The notes under the pieces: model-generated
What the model was told of the DNA's origin: nothing
The model's database searches: none
The model's input: only the letters and a program-made list of their open reading frames with translations
Position numbers and translations under genes: made by a program
Assembly (NCBI GenBank): GCA_023846275.1
Contig: JAIUJO010000158.1
Span: forward strand, 343,528-407,527
Length of the DNA stretch: 64,000 bases
Source: Vanilla planifolia
Lineage: Eukaryota > Streptophyta > Magnoliopsida > Asparagales > Orchidaceae
Direction: 5' to 3'
In this document: piece by piece, positions 1 through 13,000 of the stretch
How the letters are laid out: each line of letters begins with the position of its first letter
Numbering within the stretch: the stretch's first letter is position 1

Positions 1-2045
1 AAATGAAGCAAATGTACCTACAAGTGTCGAAGCGAGAAAAATAAAATTTAATTTTTTCATTTCATATTTTTAAATATCTTCTTTTCTTACATTTTAGCAA
101 GCATTATGAGGCATTTTTATTCGTACTTGATTTTGACAATTGAGTGTATGTTACTCAGTCTTTATAGTTTCTTGAAATATAATTTATAAATTAAAATTTA
201 TTTCATTTCTTAAAATATATTTTTTTATTTAGACATATTACTATTTAAGTTTAAATCTTATCTTGTGTTATCTTTACATCACTTTGTTTTGGATAATTAT
301 ATTATTTCAATTTATCTTATTTTAAGTTTAAAATATTTTTACTTAATACTAAAATAGTAATTTGTTATATTATTACTTTTTTTGGCAATTCATTGTAATT
401 CTAATGATGGTTTAATCAACAAGAATAAAAATTTATTGAACTTGTGTTAATAAGCTCTATTTAATTAATTATTCATTTTAATAAGTTAAAGTTTTTTATT
501 TTTTTTTCATGTTTTATATGCTTTTGTATTTTTTTACTTTTTAAGTGATTGAGAATATTGCTCTCATCCCTATAATTTCTTGTAATGAAACTTTCTTCTA
601 CAAATTATCTAATTTTTTAAATTTTTTTTTTATTTTCTCTTATAAATTTGTGGCTTTAAATCTGATCTTTTGTGGCCTTTACATTGCTTTGATATTTTCA
701 TATGACATTGCTGTATTTTATCTCATTTCAACATTAATGCATATTTACTTATGTTAAAATAATAATTTTTTATTATTTACACTTATTTATGGTGGTAACT
801 CATGGAAATTCTAATCAATAAAAAATAGTAATCATTAGGCATTTGTTATTGTACTAGTAATTTGATATTTAATGAGATATTTAGATTTGCACCTGCTTTA
901 ATGAGTGAGGATGTTATACTCTATCTCCTTAATTTATTCAAAAGTAACTAATGCAAATAATTTATTTCTTTTCTTAAACTTTTTTTATTCATTTCATTAT
1001 ATGATTATGGAACTCTAATTCTTCTCTTGTGTGACCCATTATTTTCTTTTATTTTGTTATATTAGGTTTTTTTAATTTATCTTCTTTCATATTTAATATA
1101 TATTTACTTAAAATTAATGTAATAAATTTTTAATTGTTTATGCATATTATCTTTTTATTCGCAATAATTCCAAAAAAGGTGTGATTAAGAGAAAACAAAT
1201 ATTTTTGCACTCATCTTAACATGTTATATCCAATTCAAAATTTATTTTAATATTTTTTAAATACTTTATTTTCATAGAGTTTTGGAGCGTTTATGAAAAA
1301 TTTAGATTCATACTTGATTTGTTGATCAAAGTTGTCACACCATCTCCTTCTTATCTTGTGATACAACTATCTTGTCCATTTTATTTCATATCTTCAACTT
1401 TTTCACTCGTATTTTTTTTTGCGAACAAGTAACACTAAATCTGCTTTCATGTGACCACTACGTCGCTATGATTTTGTTATAAATTATTTCGATTTATCTA
1501 ATTTAATCTATAATAGATAGTTACATAATATTATATTAATAATGTATTATTATTTCAACTAATTTAATCTGTTAACTTATAGTAATCCAAAATAAGGTAC
1601 GATCAAGACGATATAAATGTCATTAGTCTTATTTTCATGAGATATATCAAATTAAATATTTTTTTATATTTTTAAAGTCTTAATTATATATTTTGATTCC
1701 AATCTAATTTGATGATAAAGGTTGTTACACATGATCTCGTTAGTTTCATATAATATAACTTTATCATACAAATTATCCAATTTCTTCAAAATTATAGCTT
1801 TGATTTATTTATATTATATGTAACTCAGATTCACCCATCATGTGACCATTACATTAGTTTTATTTTCTTATATTTCATGCTTGCATTTATCTTATTTTAT
1901 CTTTGAAATATGATTACTAAATATTAAAATAAAAATGTTTATTTATTTATACACATTTACTCAAGTGATTAAAATTATTATAAATAAGGTTCTATAAAAA
2001 TGGAACAAATATTGTTGGACTAATTCTAAAGACATTTATGCTATT
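1..2045 (+). repeat. AT-rich ~400-bp satellite, block 1 (forward orientation)
   Basis: This is a tandem array of diverged units, about five copies here, cut by the window start. An anchor segment related to gatcgaggatgttacac recurs near 145, 545, 905, 1,325 and 1,711. Each anchor is followed by a T-rich stretch, a segment like ctcttgtgtgacctttacatc, then a run like ttaatattaaaataataattt, and finally a segment like caaatgtcattggactcatc. The order is the same in each unit, which shows tandem organisation rather than scattered low-complexity DNA. The plus strand is T-rich over A. No gene is visible: the 70-codon frame at 545-757 is unit sequence read by chance. The family is not one I can name. 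Confidence 0.85.
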
Positions 2046-5000
2046 AAATACCCATCTCGTTTTGGTGAGTCCAATGACCTTTGATTCATCTAGATCAAAT
2101 CTCATTAAAAATTGCAATGAATATCCAAATTTAAAAAGGATAAATTATGGTAAATTATTTTATGAAATTAAGTGCATATATATATAAATTAATGTTGAAA
2201 TATGATAAAGTAAAGTAATGCAACAAAATGAAATGAAAATTACGCAATAGCCAAATGAGAGTAGAATTATATTTTCATATTATACATTCAATTCAAATGG
2301 AAAACTTAGGAGAAGTGAGATAAATTATTTAAGAAAGATACATTCCTATGTACTAAGGTCATCAATAGTAATATCCTTGATCGACAAATCTTGTATCAAT
2401 AAATAATAACATATGAAGCGTGCCAAAATCATTAAAAATTAATATTCAAAAATATTTAAATTATTATTTAATTAGATTGAGCTCATCGCTACTACCCTAA
2501 CAATATTTTTCCATCTCAATGGAACCTCATTTAGAATTATTTCTAGTCACCATTGTAAAAAAGAACTAAAAAATGACAAATTATTATTTTGATATCTATT
2601 AAATATATATATTAGAGCTGAAATGTTGCAACTTTAAGCATTATAATAGTACCAAATTAAAATGATATCAAGCCGACAAGAGAAGAGATTTAGAGTTACA
2701 TAAATATAACAAAACCAAAGAAAACTATTACAGAAATAGAAATAAATTTTGTGGAAAAGTTGCTTTTCTTGATATTATTCAGATCAAGTGTAAAATCCTT
2801 AATCATCAAATTTGGGGTGAATGGAATTATCTAAAAAACTGCACTAGAATAATAGAATATAAAATAATTAAAAAAGTCTAAAAATTAATATTCAATTAAG
2901 TAGATCTTGTGACATAAGTACAATGATGATCGCATCATCTCCATTAGTATTTGATTGGAATTATCAATAATTACAAAATAAATTAAACATAAGTAATAGT
3001 AAATAATTTTTTTAATATTAAATAAATATATATTAAAGTAGAAATGACATAAATTAAGGTTGTGTAATGTAATGTAATCAAATCAAAGTGATGCAAAGGT
3101 CCATGAAATGAGAATATAGTTTGATAGTAATATATCTAAATAAAAGTGAAATATTTGAAGAAATGCAATAAATTGTATTAGAATATTTATTTCCAAGCTA
3201 CAAAGATAGTAGAGTGCAACCTACTTGATCATCAAATGTGGTACAAGTCAAAATACATCAAAACTTAAAGCAAATGTCATTAAAATAAAATATTTAAAAT
3301 GAGAAAATGAATATTTAATTAGATAAAGTTTACTAAAATGTGTTTAATAATGATTGTTTTGTCGTAATTTGATCTTGTTTGGAGTTTCTATGAATTACCA
3401 ATATAAAAAAAAGTAAAAAATAATAAATTATTTTTTTAATATTAAGGAAATATATTAAAATTATAAAGAAATAAATTAATGTAATATAATACAATCAAAT
3501 AAAAGTGATGTAATGGTCACATGAGAGGAGGATCAAAGCTTCTCTATAATATAACAAAATTTTAAAGTGAAAATTTTTAAAAAATGAGATTAAGTGTACA
3601 TGAAAGTTGCATTTCAAAAATAAATATTAAATGTAATATTTGATAAATCTTGCAAAACTAAAAAAAAATAAAAAATTTACAAATAGCAAAATGAATATTT
3701 TATTAGATAAAACTCATCAACTTGAGTCCAATGACATTTGTTTCATATCCATTGGACTTTGTTACAAATTACTAAGAATATTCAACTAAAATAAGTTTAA
3801 ATAGAAAAGTATAATTTTAATCTGAAGTAAACATACATTAAAGATGAAATGAAGTAAATTAAAGAATTATAATATAATGAAAGGTACGAGAGGTCAAGCT
3901 CATTTGAAAGATGATTTAAAGAAACATAGTAATAAAAACTGAAAGCAAAAAATCTAAATAAATTAGAAATGTTGATGCAATGTAATATAGCTAAATCAAA
4001 GTAACATAAACGTCATATAATATGGGAATTGGAATTTTGTTGTAGTATATCTAACTAAAACAAAAGAAATTGAAGAAATTATATAAATTATGAAAAAGAT
4101 CTATTCCAAGATATTAAGGACATTGAGTGCAATATTATCAAACATAATATAAGATATGAATCATAATGTCTCATAAAGTGTGCTACAAATATAGAAAATT
4201 AATTTTTACAATTATAAAAAATAAGTATATAATGAGATAAAGTTCATCGAGAAGAGTCCAATGTCGTTCACTTCATCTCCATCAGACCTCACTTGGACTT
4301 ACTATGAATTACTCATGTAAGAAAGCAAAAATCATAAAAAAATATTTTTTAACATTATGTAAACATATTTTAATATTGAGATAAAGTAAATTGAAGTAAA
4401 GTGACATTACGAAATGAAAGTGAAAATTTTGGAGAAATTTGATAAGTTGTATAAGAAAGTTGCATTCCAGGATATAAAAAAGAATTGGTAAGATGTCTTC
4501 AACCATCAAATGTGGTATAAATCAAAATGTCTCATAAATTGTGCAGAAACCCTAAAAAATATTCAAGGATACAAAAATGATTGCTTTATTAAATAGAGCT
4601 CATCAAGATGTGGTCAACTAGGTTTGTTTAGAATGTATAAGACATCATTTAGAAAAACAATCAACTAATAAAGTAAATATAAATAAATAATAACAAGTTA
4701 TTTTTTAAAAAATAAAAAAATGTATTAAATTAGTAATAAGATAAATTGAAGCTATACTATATAACCAAATACATGTGATGTAAAGATCACATAAGAGAAA
4801 AATTAGAGGTTCAACAGAATATATCTAAGGCACAACTAAAATTTTGAAGAAATGTGATAAGTCATATAGTAAAGTTACATTCCAAGGTACTAAGATTATC
4901 AAGTGTGGCAGTCTCCATCATGAGAGCATATACAAATCAAAATGTCTTATAAATTATGCCAAAATTCTAGAATATTAAATATTAAAAATAAATATAAAAA

Positions 5001-6333
5001 ATTAATATCTAATTATTTAAACACAACAGAGATAAGTTCAAAGCTATTTGTTTTGTCTTGTAAGGGCTTAATTTAGAAATTTCATGAATCACTAAATTTA
5101 ACAAGCATAAATAATAATAAATTATTATTTTAATAAAACTTAAATATATATTAAAATTTAAATTACACAAATATAATTAATGTAATATAATCAAATCAAA
5201 ATACTATAATAGTCCACAAGAGGAGAATAAGAGTTTTCAAATAATATAACCAAATCAACATACAATATTTGAAGAAATATGTTTAATTATACGAGAAAGT
5301 TGTATTCTAATATATTAAGAAGATTGTGTGCAATATTGATGATAAAATTTAGTGTGAAATAAGTTATCTATAAAGCGTAACAAAATTCTAGGAAATAAAA
5401 TATTTAAAAGTATAAAAATTAATTTTTGTTAAATAAAGATCTTTGAGATAATTCAAAGGTTACATTTTTACTACAATTTGAATTATACTGATTTAAAAGA
5501 AAAGTTAAACATAAATAATAATAAATTATTACTTTAATGTTAAATACTAAAGCTAAATAAAGATAAATTAAAGAATTGTAATGTATCAAAATCAAAGTGA
5601 TATAAAAGTCACACGAGTCAAGATTTTTTATTTGATAATAATATAACCAAGTTAATAAAAAAAAATTTAAAGAAATGTGACAAAATGTATATGAAATTAG
5701 AAATCCAGGATACTAAAAAGTTCATGTGTGACCTCCTTGATTATGAAATTGGGTATGATTAAAAATATATAGTAAATCATGCAAAAAAAATCACAGTAAA
5801 TAAAATATCAAAAAATATTAAATTTAATATTTGTTATATAGAGGTCGTTATGACAAGTCTAACGATTTTATCTCGATCAAACCTTGTCTTGAATTTTTGC
5901 AATATAGAAATATAAAAATACATAAATAATAATTAATTATTATCTCAATATTAAGTAAATATATATAAAAAAAAATGAAATAAATTGAGGTAATGCAATA
6001 TAAAATAATTAAGTTGATGTAAGCATCACATGAGTGGAGATTTAGAGTTAGTTATTAATATAAGTTATTGAAAATAAAAATTTTCAATTAATGAGATAAA
6101 TTGTATAAAAATGTTGCTTTCCAAGTTATAAAAGAGAACTAGTATAACATTCTCATTCATGAAAAGCCTTGAAAAAAATTAAAAAAATATAAAAATCAAT
6201 AGTTATATAATAGGGCTCAATGGATAAGTCTAATGACAATTAATTTTTCTCCATTAGACTTTGTTAAGAATTATTACTATTTACCAAAAGTAAATAAGTC
6301 AAAAAAATAATAATTTTTTTCTAATATTAATTA

Positions 6334-6354
6334 AATATATATATATATATATAT
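6334..6354. repeat. (AT)n microsatellite
   Basis: A run of about ten AT dinucleotides inside a reverse-orientation satellite unit, at the place where other units have a short tatata stretch. It looks like a local expansion of the unit sequence. Confidence 0.9.
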
Positions 6355-7017
6355 GTCAAAGCTAAAATGAGATAACTTGATGCAATTTAGTATAATGAAA
6401 TCAAAGAGTTGTAATGCTCACATCATAAGAGAATTATAGTTTAAATGTAATAAGTTGAAATTTAAGAAAAAATTTGAAGAAATGAAATTAATTATACAAA
6501 AACATTGCATTGCAAGATCTTAAATCAATCAAGTTTAACATTCTCAATCATCAAAATAGATAAAAATTAAAATGTCTCAAAAAGTAAGCTAAAACACTAG
6601 AAAATAAAACATTTGAAGAATGGAAAAATATTTTTAATTGATAGAGCTTGTCAAAGTTGTCTAATGATGTTTGTTTCTTCTCCATAGAACTTTATTTAGA
6701 ATTATTAAAAATTATCATTGAAAATAAGAATAAATAATAATAAATGACTTTTAAAGATTAAGTAAATATATGTTAAAGCTAAAATAAGGTGAGTTGAAGC
6801 AATAGACCACAACCAAATTTATGTGTGTAAAGGTCAATAAGTGGAGAATTATATTATTTAATTAATATAACAAAATATATGAAAAATAATTAAAAATATA
6901 TGATAAAAAGTGTGGGAACGTTGCTTTCCATGATATTGAGGCAATCATTTATGACATTCTCAATTGCCAAAGATGATATGAATCTAAATCTCCTTTTAAG
7001 AGAAAAAACCATAGAAA

Positions 7018-7042
7018 ATAATATATATATATGTATATATAT
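7018..7042. repeat. (AT)n microsatellite, interrupted
   Basis: An AT-dinucleotide run with one internal G, within a reverse-orientation satellite unit. Confidence 0.85.
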
Positions 7043-10000
7043 CTATAAAAAAGAATATACAACTTGCTAGAGCTCGTTGAGATAAGTCCAATGACATGTT
7101 TTTCTTCACTGAATCTCATTTAAAAATAATACGGATTAAAAATTAAATAAGAATTAATAACGACAACTTATTTCTTTAGTATTAAGTAAACATATGTTAA
7201 AGTAGAAAGGTGTGAAATTGAAGTAATATATTATAACTAAATATGAGAAATTTATTTTTAATAATATGAGAAATTATGTGGAAAAGTTCAATTTCAATAT
7301 TCTAAAAATATTAAATGTAACATTCTTATTATCAAGTACAAATCCTAATGTTTCATGAATCATGCAAAAATCGTAGAAAAAGAACATGACATTTGCAGCA
7401 TGTCTAATGACATTTGTTTTGTCACAATCAATGCTACTCTAAAATAACTACTAATTATTAATGAAAATAAGTATTAATAATGATAAAATACTATTTTTAT
7501 ATTAAACAAATAAATAAAAAGCTAAAGTGATATAACCTGAAGTAATGTTATCCAATCGAATCAAAAGAATGTAAAAATCACATAGGAGTAAAATTAGATA
7601 AAATGTACTAAGAAGTTACATTCTAAGATATTAAGAAGATTTAATGTAACATTCCCAATTATCAAATATGATACAAATAAAAATAATTTATAAACTTCAC
7701 AAATGTCATCAAAATTAAAATATTTAAAACTTAGTAAAATAGTTATTTAATTGATTAGATCTCGTCAAGACCACTATAATTATATTTTTTTCATTTCGTC
7801 AGACATTTTTTTCAAAAACTACAAATTACAAAATTAAAATAACTAAATAATTAAAAATTATTATTTTTATGTTCTGTTATTTTAGTAGTAATGAAATATA
7901 TAATAAGGTAGAAATAAGTAAATTAAAGCAATGAACTATAACTAAATCAAAGAAAACAATTTGAAGAAATTTGATAAATTAGGAAAAATAACATTAAAAA
8001 GTACTATGAAGATCAAGTATAACACCATCAAATGTTAAATTAGGTACAAACACAAAATGCCTTGTAAATCATACACAAGTATAAGAATAGTGCACATGGA
8101 GATGAGTCCATCGACATTCTTTTCATCTTTATTTATTCTCCTAAAAAATAAATGTGAATTACCAATGTAACTAAACATAAATAATGATAAATAATAAAAC
8201 CAAATGCTAATAATGTAAAGGTCACATGAGAAGAGAATTACAACTTCATAATAACACAATCAAAACAAATTGAAATATTTGAAAAATAGAAATAAATAAT
8301 GTATGGAAGTTTTATTTCAAGGTATTAAGAAGATCAAGTGCAGAATCCTCGACTATCACAAAAGGTATAAATCAAAATATCTTGTAAATCTTCCTAAAAT
8401 CATAGAAAATAAAATATTTAAGGATAAAAAATAAATTGATATTTAATTTGTTAGAGCTCATCAAGATGTCATTTGTTTTATCAAGTGGGGCCTCTTTTAG
8501 AATTAGTATGAATTATTAAATTAGATAAACATAAATAACAATAAATTTTTATTTCAACACAAAGAGATAAATATCATAACCTAAATAAGATAAATAGAAG
8601 AAATATAATATAAAAAAATAAAAGCATTATAAGAGTCACACGAGAAGGGAATTGAAGTTTCCTAATTATATAACCAAATAAAAATATTTAAAAATGAGAT
8701 AAACGGTATAGGACATTTATATTCTAAGATACTAAGGAGCTAATTTATAACATCCTGGATAAATAAAACAAGTGTTGATAAAATTGTTAGTAAAATCTTT
8801 TAAAATAATGGAGTATTAGATATTTAAAAATATTGAAATACAATTTTATAAGGAAGCAACATTCTGAGATATTAACGTGATTGATTGTAACATCCTTGAT
8901 CATCCAACCATGTTTGAATAGAAATGATTAATTAAGCATTCTAGAACAAAAGAAAATAAATCATTTAAAAATTGTAAAAATAAATATTTTATTGAATAAT
9001 ACATGTGTAAATAAGACAAATAAAGTTTGTTTCATTTTAATCAAAGGTTGATAGGAAATATAATTAATTACCAAAGTAATCAAAAAATAATTAATAATAA
9101 AATATTTTTTTAACACTAAATAGATATATATTAAATTTAAAAAAGAAACAAATTGAAGAATTGCAAATGTAACCAAATAAAAGTGATGTAAATGTGGCAT
9201 AACTAGAAAACTAGAATTAAATAATAACAAACTATATAAAAGAAAAAATTAAAAAAAGAATAAATGCAAAAAGAAAGTTTCGTTTTTGGATACAAAAGAG
9301 ATTGAATTTAACTTTTTGGAACATTAAATCAAGTAAGAATGAAAAAAATCTCATATTGCATTTCAAAATTTCTAAAAATAAAATATTTCAAATTTTAAAA
9401 AACAATAGATCATTGGTTAGTGCTCGTCAAGATGAGACCAATAGAGTTTCTTTCATCCCAAAAGATCATTTACAAAGACTATAATAAATTTAGTAAATTT
9501 ATGCAAGTTAATATAAATAAATCAAATACAAGTAGAGGTCACACAATAAAAGGTTTAGAGTTATGTGGTAATATAATTAAATAAAAGTGAAGACTTTAAA
9601 GATATGGGATTAGTTTTGTTGAATAAGTTGTATTCTTTTATATTAAGGAGATCAAGTGCAAAATCCTTGATCACCAATTTGTCTACAAATCATAATATCT
9701 TATAAAATTTGTTAAAAGCTAAAAAAATAAAAATATGAGAAAATTTAAAAAAATATTTTGTTGGATAGAATTTGTAAAGGCAAGTAGAATACATTTGTTT
9801 TGCCTTTCAAAGATCTCATTTGAAAATACTATGCAAGTAAAATACATTTCTTTAACATGAAATAAGAAATTTATTGCAACTAAATTGAGATAAATTGAAG
9901 AAATTTAAAATAACTTATCCAAAGTGATGTAAGTGTCACACATGAGAAGACTTATAGTTTCATAGTAATATATTTAAATTGAAGGGAATAATTTGAAGAA

Positions 10001-13000
10001 ATGAGATAAATTTTATAAGAAAGTTGCATTCCAAGATAAAAAGAAGATCGAGTGTAAGATCATTGAGAATCAAATTATGTACAAATAAAAATATATTATA
10101 AGCCATGTAAAAGCATTAAAAAAATATAGATAGTAATATTTAATTCAATAGGGCTAACTGAGGCATTTCTAATGACTCATGTTCATCACCAGCATTTCAC
10201 ATTTCAAATTACTATAATTAAAAAATTAAATACACTCAAATAATATTAAATTATTATTTTAATGTTAAATAAATATATATATTAAAGTTCAAATAACACT
10301 AATTTAGGAAATGTAATGCAACAAAATCAAAGGTAAATTTAAAACTATAAGAGATTTAGAGTTATAAAGTAATTACAACCAAATGAAAATAAAAACTTTG
10401 AAGAAATATGATATCTTACAAGAGGAAATTTCCAATAGCGGAGGAGATTTAGTCTAATATCGTAGATCATCAAAATACGTATGAATAAAAATATCTTATA
10501 AAACATGCAAAACTTTAGAAATAAAATATTAAAAAATACAAAATTAAATAGTTAATTAGATAAAGTTTGTTGAGACAAGCCCAACAATGTTTCACTCATC
10601 TTGATCTCACCTCATATTAAATTATTATAAATTATCAAATTTAATAAATATATGTTAAAGCTAAATTGAGATTAATTGAACCATTGTAACATAAATAAAT
10701 GAATGTTATGCAAATCAAACAAGATAAGAAAATTAGTGTTTCAAAGAAATATAAAAAAATCAAAACTAAAAAAATTGAAGAAATGAGATAAATTGTATTT
10801 TAAATTTGCATTCCAAGGTACCAATAACATCAAGTGTAACATCCTTGAGCATCAAATTGGGCATTAATTGAGATGAACAAACATCGTTGAATGTTACATT
10901 CGATCTGCTTAATATCATTGAATGAAACATTCAATTAATATTCGACTTATTTTTTAAAATTTGTTTGTTTGATTTGATTATAATATAATAAAATTCTTTG
11001 TCTGCTCTACTATGACCCTTACATAATTTTCATTTTCTTATATTAAATTTCTTCAATTAATAATATTTCAATTTTATTATATACTTATTTAATACTAAAA
11101 TAATAATTTAATATTATTTATAAATATTTAATTTTCTAATTCATAGTTATTTTTAACTAAGGCAAATTAAGATAAAACAATTCTTATTGGACTTATCTCA
11201 ACTAGCTCTATACAATTTAATATTCATTTTTAAATTTTTTAAATAAGTATTTCTAAGGTTTGCTATACATTAAGAGTCATTTTGATTTATAGTTGGTTCG
11301 ATGATCGAGAATGTCACTTCACTTTAGTGTCTTAGAATATATATTTTAAATAAAATTATGTCATTTCTTCAAATATTTTTCTTTAATTTTTTTTTATTAT
11401 AATTTAACTTTAAATCCCTTATAATATGTCCATTATTATTCTTAGTTAGTTAAATTGCATTTCTTCAAATTATCTTATACTTTCATTAATACCTATTTTT
11501 CTTAGTAGTCAATAATAATCTATTATTATTTGTAATTATTTACTTTGGTATTCATAGTAATTCTAACCTAGATTTGATCAAAACGTAACAAATATCATTA
11601 CACTTGTCTCGATTGACTATATCACTAAAATATTAAATTTTATATTTAAAAATACTTTATTATCTAAGATTTTAAAATATTTTATGACATTTTTTTATTC
11701 ATTCCTAATATAATATGAAGGTTGTAAGGAATAGTATTTTGGAATACAACTTATCTTGTAATGTTTCTCCAATTTTTAAATATTTTACAATGATTTGATT
11801 GTATTATTATGTGTCTAAATCTTCTCAAGTGTGAACATTATTATACTTTCATTTGGTTTTGTTACCTTACTTGAGCTCATCTTTTTTATGCTTAACTATA
11901 TACTTACTAAATATTACAATTATTAACTATTTTTTTATTTTTATTCACTTTTATGAGACAAGATAATTCCAAAAATGGTTTATCGAGATAAAACAAATGT
12001 CGTTATAGTCATCTCAACATGCTCTATCAACTTAAATATTAATTTTATGTTTTAAATATTTTTTCTATGTTGTTTTCTTATAATTTCTTAGACATCTTCA
12101 TTCATATAAGATTTTATAATTTAGAATGTGACATTACTCATCATAGTATTTGTTTCTCTCGTGTGACCTCTGCATTGTTATTTTTCTTACATTACATTAC
12201 CTCAATTTTACTCTTTTTAATTGTAATATATATTTTATTGGTATTAAAATAACAATTTATTATTTTTAATGTTTTAATTTTGTTATTTATATTCATTCTA
12301 AATGATGCCTAAATGAGATGAAATTAACATCTTTAAAACTAATAGGATATTAGCATGCCTTATGAGGCATTCGAATTCGTAACTAATTTGATGATGAATG
12401 ATATTGCACTCGAACTCCTTATTGTCATGGAATTCAACATTTTCATACAATTTATCTTATTTCTTCAAATTATTTATCTCCATCATTTCATATTACTATA
12501 GAACTCTAATTCTTCTCTTGAGTGATCACTTTGTTGATTCGATTTATTTGTATTAGATTACCTTAATGAGATGAAAAAAACATGTTTGGACTTGACTCGA
12601 AGCATATGTCTAAATAAATAATCACTTCTATAATTCAAAATATTTTTTTCTTATCTTTTTATGAGGTTAACAAGATATTTGATGTGTAACTGATTTTATC
12701 ATCATGGATATTACACTCCATTTACTTAGTATTTTTTAATGTAATTTTTTGTACCATTTATGTCATTTCTATAAATTGTTTTCTTTGATTTGGTTCTATT
12801 ACTATGTAACTATAAATCTTTTTTGTGTGACCTTTACATCACGTTCGTTTGATTATATTTAATTGCTTACCTTTTTTTTCAGCATTCATATATAAATATT
12901 TATTAATTTTTAAAATACTAATTTCCCTTTTAATGCTAATATAATTTAGTATTTTATTATATTTTCAAACTAGTTCTAATCTAGAAGGAATAGATATCAT

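Larger units (their letters stand above)
2046..10862 (-). repeat. AT-rich ~400-bp satellite, block 2 (reverse orientation)
   Basis: The same satellite family reads on the minus strand here. On the plus strand the anchor appears as variants of agtgtaacatccttgatcatcaa near 2,375, 2,790, 3,215, 3,625, 4,125, 4,490, 4,905, 5,325, 5,730, 6,140, 6,530, 6,950, 7,312, 7,645, 8,010, 8,335, 8,735, 8,885, 9,300, 9,655, 10,045, 10,455 and 10,830. That is about 22 units, typically 330-425 bp apart. The plus strand is A-rich over T, the mirror of the flanking blocks. Complementary segments such as gagtccaatgacatttgtttc sit in the expected reverse order. Divergence between units is high, which suggests an old array. 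No gene is seen. Confidence 0.85.
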
